A DNA stretch of 64,000 nt. Origin: Parcubacteria group bacterium LiPW_15. GTDB taxonomy: Bacteria > Patescibacteria > Paceibacteria > UBA6257 > 2-01-FULL-56-20. Position numbers and translations under genes: made by a program. The notes under the pieces are model-generated. The model was given only the letters and a program-made list of their open reading frames with translations. It made no database searches and had not been told where the DNA came from. Below, piece by piece: positions 31,049 to 38,029 of this stretch. Positions within the stretch are counted from its first letter, which is position 1; every line of letters begins with the position of its first letter. The stretch spans positions 62,001-126,000 of the forward strand of contig VMER01000003.1 of assembly GCA_007375645.1 (NCBI GenBank), read 5' to 3'.

Positions 31049-32005
31049 ATGAAATTTGAAGAAAGCCCACAACCTAATACTGTAGAAAATTCAGAACCAC
31101 GAAAAAATTTGCAACGCGCATTACATTTTGATGCTGTCGAGCTTACCCCCGAACAAGATTTTCCAGTTAATATTCGTGTTCGGAAAGAACCGATTGAGGT
31201 TCTTGATGGCGACAATCTCGGTTCTAACTCTGTGGAAGTTAAATTTGAGAATGAAGCTTTAGCTCTCATGGAGGAAGCGGAAAAATTAGCCGAACTCCCT
31301 GAAGAGGAACGCCTTGGGGCTCTGACAGAATTAGTCCGAAGTAAATTGAAATATCCATACCCTGATGTTATGGAAGCAGCTCAAGCAGAAAATCCTGAAC
31401 TCAAAGAATGGTTTGAAAAACGCTTTGGTAAAAATCCAAGTATTGGAAACCTTTCACTCAACGACTTTTTAAGAAATGGTTATGGCGATTGTAAAATTAT
31501 GGCGGCCGCATATCTTATTGCGGCTCAATCGGCAAAAATGAAAGGTATTTACGCAAATAGTGGAACTAGTCTGAAAAATGTGGTGCGGCCGGATACTGGT
31601 CAGCCAGTTTTCAAGTCGGTAGAACTTGATAGAGATACAAATTCGGCTCATGCTTGGGTTGAAATTCAACTGTCTGATGGAAGATGGATTCCTGTTGATC
31701 CAACGACCAACATGACAGGTCTTGGAGAAATGATAGAAGTTTTTAGACAAGCTGGATATAATGTTCCTGTCGGCTTTAAGTCGCAAACTCCTCAAGAATT
31801 AGAACTTGAACGTGATGGTTCTTATTTTGCGCCCGGCGAAGCAGAAAAGGAGCTACACTTAAAATTAAAGATTGGAAGTGTAATGACATTCGGTAAGGGT
31901 TCCCAAACAAAAAGATTAAAAACGGATAAATTTTCTGGAAGCGTAGACTTAAATCTTGCTTCAAGTACAGATTCAAAAAGCACAAATCTTGATTTTGTTG
32001 AATAA
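31049..32005 (+). CDS. Transglutaminase-like cysteine peptidase domain protein, 318 aa
   Basis: The triad of transglutaminase-like enzymes is visible: Cys in NGYGDCKIMAAAYLIAAQS, His in SAHAWVEIQLSDG, Asp in WIPVDPTTN (about residues 150-225). The N-terminus is acidic and without signal peptide. The C-terminus is low-complexity (SSTDSKSTNLDF). Such proteins cleave or cross-link peptides; no substrate can be named. TAAAAT ends 6 nt before the ATG (leaderless). AT-rich codon use compared with neighbours suggests later acquisition. Confidence 0.8.
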   Translation: MKFEESPQPNTVENSEPRKNLQRALHFDAVELTPEQDFPVNIRVRKEPIEVLDGDNLGSNSVEVKFENEALALMEEAEKLAELPEEERLGALTELVRSKLKYPYPDVMEAAQAENPELKEWFEKRFGKNPSIGNLSLNDFLRNGYGDCKIMAAAYLIAAQSAKMKGIYANSGTSLKNVVRPDTGQPVFKSVELDRDTNSAHAWVEIQLSDGRWIPVDPTTNMTGLGEMIEVFRQAGYNVPVGFKSQTPQELELERDGSYFAPGEAEKELHLKLKIGSVMTFGKGSQTKRLKTDKFSGSVDLNLASSTDSKSTNLDFVE

Positions 32006-32047
32006 GATATGTTCAGGCGGGCGCGATTTGATTAGAAAACATCACAT

Positions 32048-32215
32048 TCAGATTGAGTAATCTACCGCATTTTGTCCCTTGCATGATTTCGGCTTAGACA
32101 CCTCAAACCATTCTGGGTGAATTTTGTAGATAGCCCTTAGTTTCTGTATACTTTTATCAAGATTCTCGAATTTGAGCCGTGTTTTCGGTTCAAACTTCGG
32201 GACATCGTCCCCGCC
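32048..32215 (-). pseudogene. Degenerate coding fragment, about 55 codons
   Basis: A minus-strand frame reads GDDVPKFEPKTRLKFENLDK and on to WFEVSKPKSCKGQNAVDYSI before a stop; it has no start codon and a stop just upstream near the hairpin at 32223. It looks like the C-terminal remnant of a larger protein. No family recognised. Confidence 0.4.
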
Positions 32216-32222
32216 CTAAAAC

Positions 32223-32250
32223 AAAAATAGCCCACCAATGGGCTATTTTT
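32223..32250. terminator. Bidirectional terminator
   Basis: AAAAATAGCCCA-CCAA-TGGGCTATTTTT, perfect, between the fragment at 32048 and the phosphatase gene at 32283; it can end that minus-strand gene. Confidence 0.8.
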
Positions 32251-32282
32251 GTTCGGGCGCGAGCAGTTCGGCTCCCATCCGC

Positions 32283-32936
32283 CTATGCGGACGGCCGCCT
32301 CTCCACGCTCTCATATAAATCTCCGCCACAGTTATCACAAGGTTCCCCTATCTCAAGCTTGATAACCTCGGCATTTCCAATATCTAACCCCGTAGACTTA
32401 GCGTGCTCGATCTTCCTGATATTCTTAAGAACCAAGCCTAGTAATGCGCCGTGAGATACGAGCACCACGTTTTTATGCTCATGATCCTTCCGATGATTGA
32501 GCAATGCTTTCATCGCCCTCTCCTCGACTTCTTCAAATGTTTCGCCCCCAAGCTCTTTATAGGGCCGGTCAAGAAAGCTACCGTATTTTTCATTTACTTC
32601 CGGAATATACATACCCTCCAGACTACCGCAATAAAGTTCCCGTAAAGATCTGTCGAGAATTATCTCAGCGCCGGTAGCTTTGGCGATTATCTCTGCCGTT
32701 TTTCTTGCGCGCACCAAATCAGAGCTCACGATCAAATCAATGTGCTTATCCTTCAAAAGGTTTGCAGTGGCTTCGGCTTGCTTTATGCCGGTTTCATTTA
32801 GGGGCATGTCGGTTTGTCCAAGTATGCGCTCCTCTTTGTTCCAATCGGTTTCGCCGTGCCGAACCAAAAACCAGTTTGATTTTATTTTCAAATCAGAATA
32901 CTCCTTGCCACAGCCCATGCAAAAATAATTTGGCAT
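32283..32936 (-). CDS. Histidine phosphatase (phosphoglycerate-mutase superfamily) with split zinc ribbon
   Basis: Catalytic motif FLVRHGETDWNKEERILGQ with the nucleophilic His, SDLVRARKTAEII, the acid residue in LRELYCGSLEG and the second His in VVLVSHGALLGLVL. Unusual are CMGC near the N-terminus and CDNCGG near the C-terminus, which together can form one four-cysteine zinc ribbon closing the two ends of the domain. The ATG of MPNYFCMGCG lies 6 nt after TACAAT (leaderless); an ATG inside that spacer was rejected. Substrate unknown; a metabolic phosphatase or cofactor mutase are options. Confidence 0.82.
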   Translation of the reverse strand: MPNYFCMGCGKEYSDLKIKSNWFLVRHGETDWNKEERILGQTDMPLNETGIKQAEATANLLKDKHIDLIVSSDLVRARKTAEIIAKATGAEIILDRSLRELYCGSLEGMYIPEVNEKYGSFLDRPYKELGGETFEEVEERAMKALLNHRKDHEHKNVVLVSHGALLGLVLKNIRKIEHAKSTGLDIGNAEVIKLEIGEPCDNCGGDLYESVERRPSA

Positions 32937-33010
32937 GAACATATTGTACCCTTTATTCAAACTTTAGCGATTCGGTAAAGATACGGCGAGCAGTTCTACC
33001 CCACCCCACG

Positions 33011-33047
33011 TTTTGCGAATCCCGTTTTGGGTATATATTTGTAGATA
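33011..33047 (+). repeat. Direct repeat, promoter copy 1
   Basis: TTTTGCGAA then CCCGTTTTGGGTATATATTT and GTAG; nearly identical to 34775-34812 in front of the small gene at 34813. Here it drives the MFS gene. Confidence 0.75.
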
Positions 33048-33062
33048 GAAGCTTTTAGCCAA

Positions 33063-34232
33063 ATGAATTATCAAAAAAATATTTTCCGGCGATACGCCAT
33101 TCACGCCTTTTTCCAACGCTTTGCCCAGTTTGTATTTTTTGGATTTGGTAGTTTACTGATATACACCAAAACGCAATCGGTCGTTTGGACAATACTTTTT
33201 GGGCTTCTGGGAACAGTCACGAATATCGGAATATTATTATTCCCGCATTGGTGGTGGAGATGGTTGGCACAAAAGAATTTACAACAAGCGATGATTGTCG
33301 GGATGTTGCTTTTTGCTGTCGCTGATTTCGGAATATATTATTTGCCGACAGATATTCATAATTTCAGTGTTTTTCTGATGCTTCTTGCGATTCTGCACTC
33401 TTTTGGAAACCAAATTTATTGGGCTCCTTCTAATGCTATATTTTTCAATGCCCTTGGATCGCTTGATTCTCCCGGAAAATACAGCGGGATTATGTCGATC
33501 GTCGAGATGATCAGTGCTACATTGGCCGGTGTAGCTGGATTACTCTTGAGTGATCCGGCCCGCTTTCTATATCTATGGCCGCTCGGTGGCACCGTGCTCC
33601 TTTTAAGTATTTTGCCATTATTGGGGTTACATATTTCTTTTGAGGATCACCTTTCAACCATTCAAGGATTCAAAAAACTTTCGCTTTCGGCGATTCTCGC
33701 GAATATAAATCCCGATCATCGGTTTCAGATCACCGCTATTCCGCTTCTTTTAGTCTTTCTCTTTAAATCCTTAAATGTCTCTATTTGGATTACCGGCATC
33801 ACATTTCTTGCGTCCGTGTTGATATCGTATATTGCGGGAAGATATAAGGACAGTAGCCGTCCTTTTCCTTATATCATTGCAACTATCAGCTTAGGATTGA
33901 TGTGGATTTTATACGCTTTTGCGAAAACCCCACTCATTTTTATCCTTCTGGGCGTTGGAGTTCAACTCGCATCGCTTATGCTTGATGTGGGACGCGAAGC
34001 TCGCCTGGGACGAGAGGTGGTAAATTCCGGCAATCCGTTAAACACTGCTTTTGCGATTGAGTGCTCCAGGGCAATTGGAGGAACAATCAGTTTTTCTGTT
34101 TTGCTTGTGGTATATCTTATTTATGGTCCAACTGCGCAATTATTTCTGGCACTTGGAGTTATTTTTATATTACCAAGGGCACGGTATGCAATCGGGAATA
34201 TAGACGGCGCGCTCCACTCGCCGCGGGCATAG
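33063..34232 (+). CDS. MFS-type transporter, 389 aa
   Basis: About twelve hydrophobic segments in two halves separated by a loop near residue 200 (HLSTIQGFKKLSLSAIL), the layout of the major facilitator superfamily. The N-terminus is short (MNYQKNIFRRYAIHAFF). The substrate is unknown. The gene lies exactly between a copy of the promoter (33011) and a copy of the 3' end (34244) of the small gene 34813-35205, so it appears to have replaced the body of a duplicate of that gene. Confidence 0.8.
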   Translation: MNYQKNIFRRYAIHAFFQRFAQFVFFGFGSLLIYTKTQSVVWTILFGLLGTVTNIGILLFPHWWWRWLAQKNLQQAMIVGMLLFAVADFGIYYLPTDIHNFSVFLMLLAILHSFGNQIYWAPSNAIFFNALGSLDSPGKYSGIMSIVEMISATLAGVAGLLLSDPARFLYLWPLGGTVLLLSILPLLGLHISFEDHLSTIQGFKKLSLSAILANINPDHRFQITAIPLLLVFLFKSLNVSIWITGITFLASVLISYIAGRYKDSSRPFPYIIATISLGLMWILYAFAKTPLIFILLGVGVQLASLMLDVGREARLGREVVNSGNPLNTAFAIECSRAIGGTISFSVLLVVYLIYGPTAQLFLALGVIFILPRARYAIGNIDGALHSPRA

Positions 34233-34243
34233 ACATAAGAAAT

Positions 34244-34276
34244 ATGGCAAGCGAAATTTTCTATACGATTCAATAA
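34244..34276 (+). pseudogene. Duplicated 3' end of the gene at 34813
   Basis: These 33 bases encode MASEIFYTIQ-stop and are identical to 35173-35205, the end of the membrane-anchored protein. It is a remnant directly after the MFS gene. Confidence 0.8.
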
Positions 34277-34497
34277 AGAAGTGGCGGACTACGGCGAGCA
34301 CGGCCCGCCAGGTCGGCGACTTTCTGCCGTGAATCTGCCGTCAAAGAAAAATGGGTTATAGTTCAAACATTGGAATTTACACTCCGTCTTGCTCTTGAGA
34401 CACAAAGGAGTCCCAATTAATAAAAACCAAGAGCCCCAAATTATCCAGCAATAAAAGGTCGATTGGATAATATAACTCAATTTTTATCACACTCCTT
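34277..34497. other. Intergenic stretch, nothing recognised
   Basis: About 220 bases with GC-rich start (CGAGCACGGCCCGCCAGG) and AT-rich end that should hold the promoter of the gene at 34498. No RNA or repeat recognised beyond the remnant before it. Confidence 0.4.
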
Positions 34498-34686
34498 ATG
34501 GACAAAAATGAAGACGACAAGCTCACCCTAACCGCGGATGAGAGGTATTGGTTGGAGCGAAGCCCGCGAAGAAGGAAATGGGATGAGTGGGGCTCCCCGG
34601 TCGGATTAAGTCTTGGTTGGGCTATATTCATAGTCTCAATCGGATTCTTTCTCTACCTTCTGCACCTGGCGGGACTCCTAGGCTAG
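34498..34686 (+). CDS. Small single-pass membrane protein, 62 aa
   Basis: A charged N-terminus (MDKNEDDKLTLTADERYWLERSPRRRKWDEWG) and one C-terminal membrane helix (GLSLGWAIFIVSIGFFLYLLHLAGLLG), a tail-anchored layout. A perfect palindromic terminator follows. No family recognised. Confidence 0.6.
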   Translation: MDKNEDDKLTLTADERYWLERSPRRRKWDEWGSPVGLSLGWAIFIVSIGFFLYLLHLAGLLG

Positions 34687-34692
34687 CGGATC

Positions 34693-34726
34693 CTAAAAAC
34701 CGGCTTTTATAAAAGCCGGTTTTTAG
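34693..34726 (+). terminator. Terminator of the gene at 34498
   Basis: CTAAAAACCGGCTTTTA and its exact reverse complement, a 34-bp palindrome ending in TTTTTAG. Confidence 0.85.
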
Positions 34727-34774
34727 TTATAAGGTTTGGGAAGCGAACTCACCAACAAAAGCGGAATGCTCGGT

Positions 34775-34812
34775 TTTTGCGAACGCCGTTTTGGGTATAT
34801 ATTTGTAGGTAT
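34775..34812 (+). repeat. Direct repeat, promoter copy 2
   Basis: Second copy of the TTTTGCGAA...GGGTATATATTTGTAG promoter segment found at 33011; here it abuts its presumed original gene. Confidence 0.75.
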
Positions 34813-35205
34813 ATGAATCGAAAAAACTGGATTGCACTTTTGGCGGCCTTAATCGTAATCTCAGCCGGAGCAGTGGTTTATTTTGCTATCGGCAACAAAA
34901 CGACACCGCCCCAAACCGTGACCGCATCAATGTGGCCGGATGTTAAGAGTTTTGATGTGGCCGATAAAACTTTCGAGGCTAAGGATTTGAACACGGGCGA
35001 AAAAATTAAGGTCTTAACTGACGCCTCTACGAAGTATTACAAAATAGTCTACGAAGCACCCTCCCCGAGTGATTATTTTGATTTTCAGAGCCTATATTCC
35101 TTGCTTAAAAATTGGGAAGGGCCGACCTGGCGCTTCACCCTCAATGGAACCGTCCAGAATGACGGTTCCATAATGGCAAGCGAAATTTTCTATACGATTC
35201 AATAA
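34813..35205 (+). CDS. Membrane-anchored protein, 130 aa
   Basis: N-terminal anchor (MNRKNWIALLAALIVISAGAVVYFAIG) then an exported domain of about 100 residues, beta-rich (SFDVADKTFEAKDLNTGEKIKVLTDASTKYYKIVYEAP; WRFTLNGTVQNDGSIMASEIFYTIQ). It looks like a small OB- or lipocalin-like domain but no family is recognised. The last 33 bases exist a second time at 34244. The start inside the repeated promoter segment was chosen because the anchor begins there. Confidence 0.7.
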   Translation: MNRKNWIALLAALIVISAGAVVYFAIGNKTTPPQTVTASMWPDVKSFDVADKTFEAKDLNTGEKIKVLTDASTKYYKIVYEAPSPSDYFDFQSLYSLLKNWEGPTWRFTLNGTVQNDGSIMASEIFYTIQ

Positions 35206-35253
35206 AGGCATAGAGAGAGGTAATACCCACCCCAACTTCGCCATCCTGAATCC

Positions 35254-35738
35254 ATGCCCGACGACCCCGAAAAACACTTTCAAGTTGCCCTGGAAGCCAA
35301 ACTCAAAAAGTTCGGCGTGTGGTTTAACTTTATCGAGAAACCGGAGTCCACAATACATACCGCGGACGCGGCAGGTATAACCGGAATCGAGCTTCACCGG
35401 ATCTCAAAGAATCTAATGGCCCAAACGAATGATGGGCGCTACGCGGCGCTAATCGTGCCCGGAGATATGCGCGTGGACTACAAAGCGGCGGCCAAGCTCC
35501 TCGACGCAAAAAATATCAGCCTAGTCCCGTTCGCTGAGGCGCACAAAATAAGCGGTATCCCCCAGGCGGAACGCCATCTATCGGCTACGAGAAAAAAGTG
35601 GAAGTTATTTTGGACGAAGAGCTCACCAAATACGAAACGTTTTATTGCGGAGGAGGTTCGACCAGAATGCTCTTAGAACTAAAACGAGACGACGTCATCA
35701 AGGTGAATAACGCGAAAGTCGGAAAGATATCGCAATAA
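35254..35738 (+). pseudogene. ybaK: YbaK/EbsC-type aminoacyl-tRNA deacylase, frameshifted
   Basis: The first frame (to about 35565) encodes the YbaK core: STIHTADAAGITGIELHRISKNLMAQTNDG and the strand ALIVPGDMRVDYKAAAKLL. At the run of five C near 35562-35566 the match moves frame: with one more C the reading continues GIPPGGTPSIGYEKKVEVIL and ends GGSTRMLLELKRDDV. The unshifted frame ends at 35676 in unrelated sequence. Loss of a C in a homopolymer fits mutation or sequencing error. The intact family edits mischarged tRNAs such as Cys-tRNA-Pro. Confidence 0.85.
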
Positions 35739-35761
35739 CAATAATTAACCGTTAAATCCAC

Positions 35762-36013
35762 GTGAACAAAAAAGAAATTGTCGGCGGTGTCGTGCACAAA
35801 TTGCCGCCAGATTTGCGAGACGCTCTTATTTCAACGCCCGCGGCGCTCAAGTTGTGGAACGATATCACACCATTGGCACGCAATGAGTGGATATGCTGGG
35901 TTACATCCGGTAAAAAAATAGAAACGAGAGGTATCCGTATCGAAAAGGCACTCTCAAAGCTTAAGGGCGGAATGCGCAGGCCCTGTTGTTGGGCGGGCTG
36001 TATTCATCGCTAA
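35762..36013 (+). CDS. YdeI/OmpD-associated family protein, 83 aa
   Basis: LPPDLRDALISTPAALKLWNDITPLARNEWICWV followed by RRIEKAL-type helix and RRPCCWAGCIHR matches the short YdeI family (bacteriocin-protection, OmpD-associated), including the C-terminal CCW-x-GC-x-HR. The start is GTG at 35762. The family function is not well defined. Confidence 0.85.
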   Translation: MNKKEIVGGVVHKLPPDLRDALISTPAALKLWNDITPLARNEWICWVTSGKKIETRGIRIEKALSKLKGGMRRPCCWAGCIHR

Positions 36014-36023
36014 AATTAAAAAG

Positions 36024-36052
36024 GGCGCCACCATTGGTGACGCCAGGGAACC
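36024..36052 (-). terminator. Terminator of the orphan at 36076
   Basis: Minus-strand GGCGTCACC-AAT-GGTGGCGCC followed by CTTTTTAATTTT. Confidence 0.85.
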
Positions 36053-36075
36053 CGTCGAAGGTGCTTGTTTGCCGC

Positions 36076-36471
36076 TTAAGAGTTCGGAGCCTGCTCCGCG
36101 AAGAAGTCGCAGAGCTCCTTTATCTTGGCGTTGGGGACAGCCACGTCGGCGGCTTCGAGAAGGGCTGGAAGGGCTTTGTAGACGTCGGGAACACTCCGAT
36201 AGTGGAAATTGAGTTCCGAGTCGAAGTCGACAAAGTCCCTATCACCAAACCTCACGAAAACGTCATCCTTCCCGAAGGATCGATGCTTGCCGGCGACGAA
36301 CGAAAGCGGGATGCTCTCGCCGACGGGCACGCTGAAAATCACTGCCCCCACCCTCCAGCGCTGTCCCGATCTCTGCACCAGCGACAGCAAGGCGGGGAGC
36401 ATGCGCTTGACGAACCTGCTCTTCCGATCGTTCTCCTCGATCCCCGCATCGATCTTTTCGATGTCGTACAT
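36076..36471 (-). CDS. Orphan protein, 131 aa
   Basis: AAGGAGAATGGT precedes the ATG of MYDIEKIDAGIEENDRKSRF. Helical N-terminus, then beta-rich middle (WRVGAVIFSVPVGESIPLSFVAGKHRSF; DDVFVRFGDRDFVDFDSELNFHY) and a helical end. Soluble. It has its own near-consensus promoter and terminator; orphan class. No family recognised. Confidence 0.7.
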   Translation of the reverse strand: MYDIEKIDAGIEENDRKSRFVKRMLPALLSLVQRSGQRWRVGAVIFSVPVGESIPLSFVAGKHRSFGKDDVFVRFGDRDFVDFDSELNFHYRSVPDVYKALPALLEAADVAVPNAKIKELCDFFAEQAPNS

Positions 36472-36548
36472 ACCATTCTCCTTCCATGTCTGAATGGCCT
36501 GTCGGCCTCCGGAATTGCACCGGCGAACTATGACAAACGTCCGCGAAC

Positions 36549-36577
36549 ATTGTATAAATATGGCAACGATTCGTCAA
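36549..36577 (-). promoter_or_regulatory. Promoter of the orphan at 36076
   Basis: Minus-strand TTGACG, 17-nt spacer, TACAAT. Confidence 0.8.
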
Positions 36578-36631
36578 CATAAACGCTTCGACTCTTTTGT
36601 TGGATTTCTAAAAATGAATTAATCTAAAGCA

Positions 36632-37159
36632 ATGAACAATCCCTCAAGCAACAAAGGCTCCGTAAATATAATCCTGGTCATAATAATCGTTCTCTTATTA
36701 GGCACGGTCGGCTACCTTGCGACGAGAACTCCCTCCCCTCTCCCCGCGCCGGCAAATGAGGCTCCTGACTACAACGCGAATGAGAATAAAATAATAAGCG
36801 ACCTCCTTTCATCCTGGGTTGCGACCCAAGCTAAGTTCGCGATAAAAGCGAGCGAGAGCGGAACCTACAATCAACCGAACAAAGTTCAATTCATCGCCTC
36901 CACGACCTTGCTCGTCCACTATGACGACGGCCTAGTTGATCACATTTCTGTATTGCGATACCAAAACGGCACGCTTACCGAACTCAAGAATGTCGGAGTT
37001 ATGAGCACAATGCCCCAAGACGCATGGCAAGCACTCGTCGATGTTTACGGCGACAGTAAATATCCGGTCGGTAGCTACACGACCAACGTTTTTAGAAACG
37101 GCAAGGGAATAGAATATCCCGAGCTTACAAAGGTGCCGGAAAATATTTTTGTGAGATAA
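36632..37159 (+). CDS. Membrane-anchored protein with NKGSVNI anchor, 175 aa
   Basis: MNNPSSNKGSVNIILVIIIVLLLGTVGYLATRTPS is the same kind of N-terminal anchor as at 22653, with a Pro-rich linker (PSPLPAPANEAP) and an exported domain (about residues 45-175). No family recognised for the domain. TAATCT ends 6 nt before the ATG. Its stop overlaps the next start (TAATG), so the two genes are coupled. Confidence 0.72.
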   Translation: MNNPSSNKGSVNIILVIIIVLLLGTVGYLATRTPSPLPAPANEAPDYNANENKIISDLLSSWVATQAKFAIKASESGTYNQPNKVQFIASTTLLVHYDDGLVDHISVLRYQNGTLTELKNVGVMSTMPQDAWQALVDVYGDSKYPVGSYTTNVFRNGKGIEYPELTKVPENIFVR

Positions 37160-37476
37160 TGGAAAACTCTTCTTCTGATGCTCCGAAAAAATTAGGCTAC
37201 CAACGGCTTTTGGACATGTCTGCTTTCCCGGAAGAACAACGCAAAGAAGCTATCGGGGCGATAATCGCCGAACTTCAGAATCGCAAAGAAAATCCAAACG
37301 AGTTTTACGCAAAGTTCGGATCGGACCAAACCGCCTCAAAAATCATCCTTGAGTTGGCTCACGAAAATAGCTTTAAGGCGGAAAATATCAACAAAGTGGG
37401 AAATCCTAGCGGCAAAGACCGCAAAGCCATATACGATCTTGTGAATAAAAAAGTAGATTTTTTGTTGTGGAGATAA
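37159..37476 (+). CDS. Uncharacterised cytosolic protein, 105 aa
   Basis: Helical, charged protein (LGYQRLLDMSAFPEEQRKEAIGAIIAELQNRKENPNEFY...) without membrane segments. It is translated from a TAATG overlap with the preceding membrane-anchored gene, so the pair probably functions together. No family recognised. Confidence 0.65.
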   Translation: MENSSSDAPKKLGYQRLLDMSAFPEEQRKEAIGAIIAELQNRKENPNEFYAKFGSDQTASKIILELAHENSFKAENINKVGNPSGKDRKAIYDLVNKKVDFLLWR

Positions 37477-37532
37477 TAAATCCGTAAGCGACCGGCAAAT
37501 ACTTTTGTTGAGTTCCAGAGAACGAAATAAAC

Positions 37533-37561
37533 TTGACTGTTCGGTAAGTTTGTATTATTCT
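37533..37561 (+). promoter_or_regulatory. Promoter of the orphan at 37594
   Basis: TTGACT, 17-nt spacer, TATTCT (a TATTAT three bases upstream is an alternative -10 with a 14-nt spacer). Confidence 0.6.
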
Positions 37562-37593
37562 TCTCGAGGTTCAAAACAACTGAAGGAGAGTGT

Positions 37594-37929
37594 ATGAAGG
37601 ACGTACCGCGAGTCGACCAAGACGCCCCGTTCGGCTGCATCACCGAGGGCTGTAAGGGTGTCGTCGTTTTCCAAAGCACGCGCCTCACAGACGAGGCCGG
37701 CAAGGTCACGAGAACCAGGCCCAGGATCGTGAGCGGCGGGTGGCTCATCGAACCGTACCCCGAGCCGAACTGGATTGGCAGATACAGCAACCCGATGCTT
37801 CAGGCGGAACGTAACGAATACAACGCCGTCCCGAAAAGCGCGATCTGTCCGCACTGCCGAAAGGCGGACAAGTTCGCCGAGGACATCCGAGCGGGAGTCA
37901 TCCTCGTCACCGAAACGCTCTCCTGCTGA
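37594..37929 (+). CDS. Orphan protein with putative zinc-binding cysteines, 111 aa
   Basis: TGAAGGAGAGTGT precedes the ATG. CITEGC at about residues 15-20 and CPHC at about residue 86 could bind one zinc ion. The middle is Pro/Tyr/Arg-rich (GGWLIEPYPEPNWIGRYSNP). Soluble, GC-rich orphan class with its own promoter and terminator. No family recognised. Confidence 0.7.
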   Translation: MKDVPRVDQDAPFGCITEGCKGVVVFQSTRLTDEAGKVTRTRPRIVSGGWLIEPYPEPNWIGRYSNPMLQAERNEYNAVPKSAICPHCRKADKFAEDIRAGVILVTETLSC

Positions 37930-37952
37930 CAAAAGCACCCTCCCCTTTCCCG

Positions 37953-37970
37953 CCCCGACCCAGGTCGGGG
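37953..37970 (+). terminator. Terminator of the orphan at 37594
   Basis: CCCCGACC-CA-GGTCGGGG followed by TTTTTAG. Confidence 0.85.
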
Positions 37971-38029
37971 TTTTTAGTTCTAAAATCTCAGGCAAAGCCC
38001 GTGGATTCGACAAGCTCACCACACAAAGA

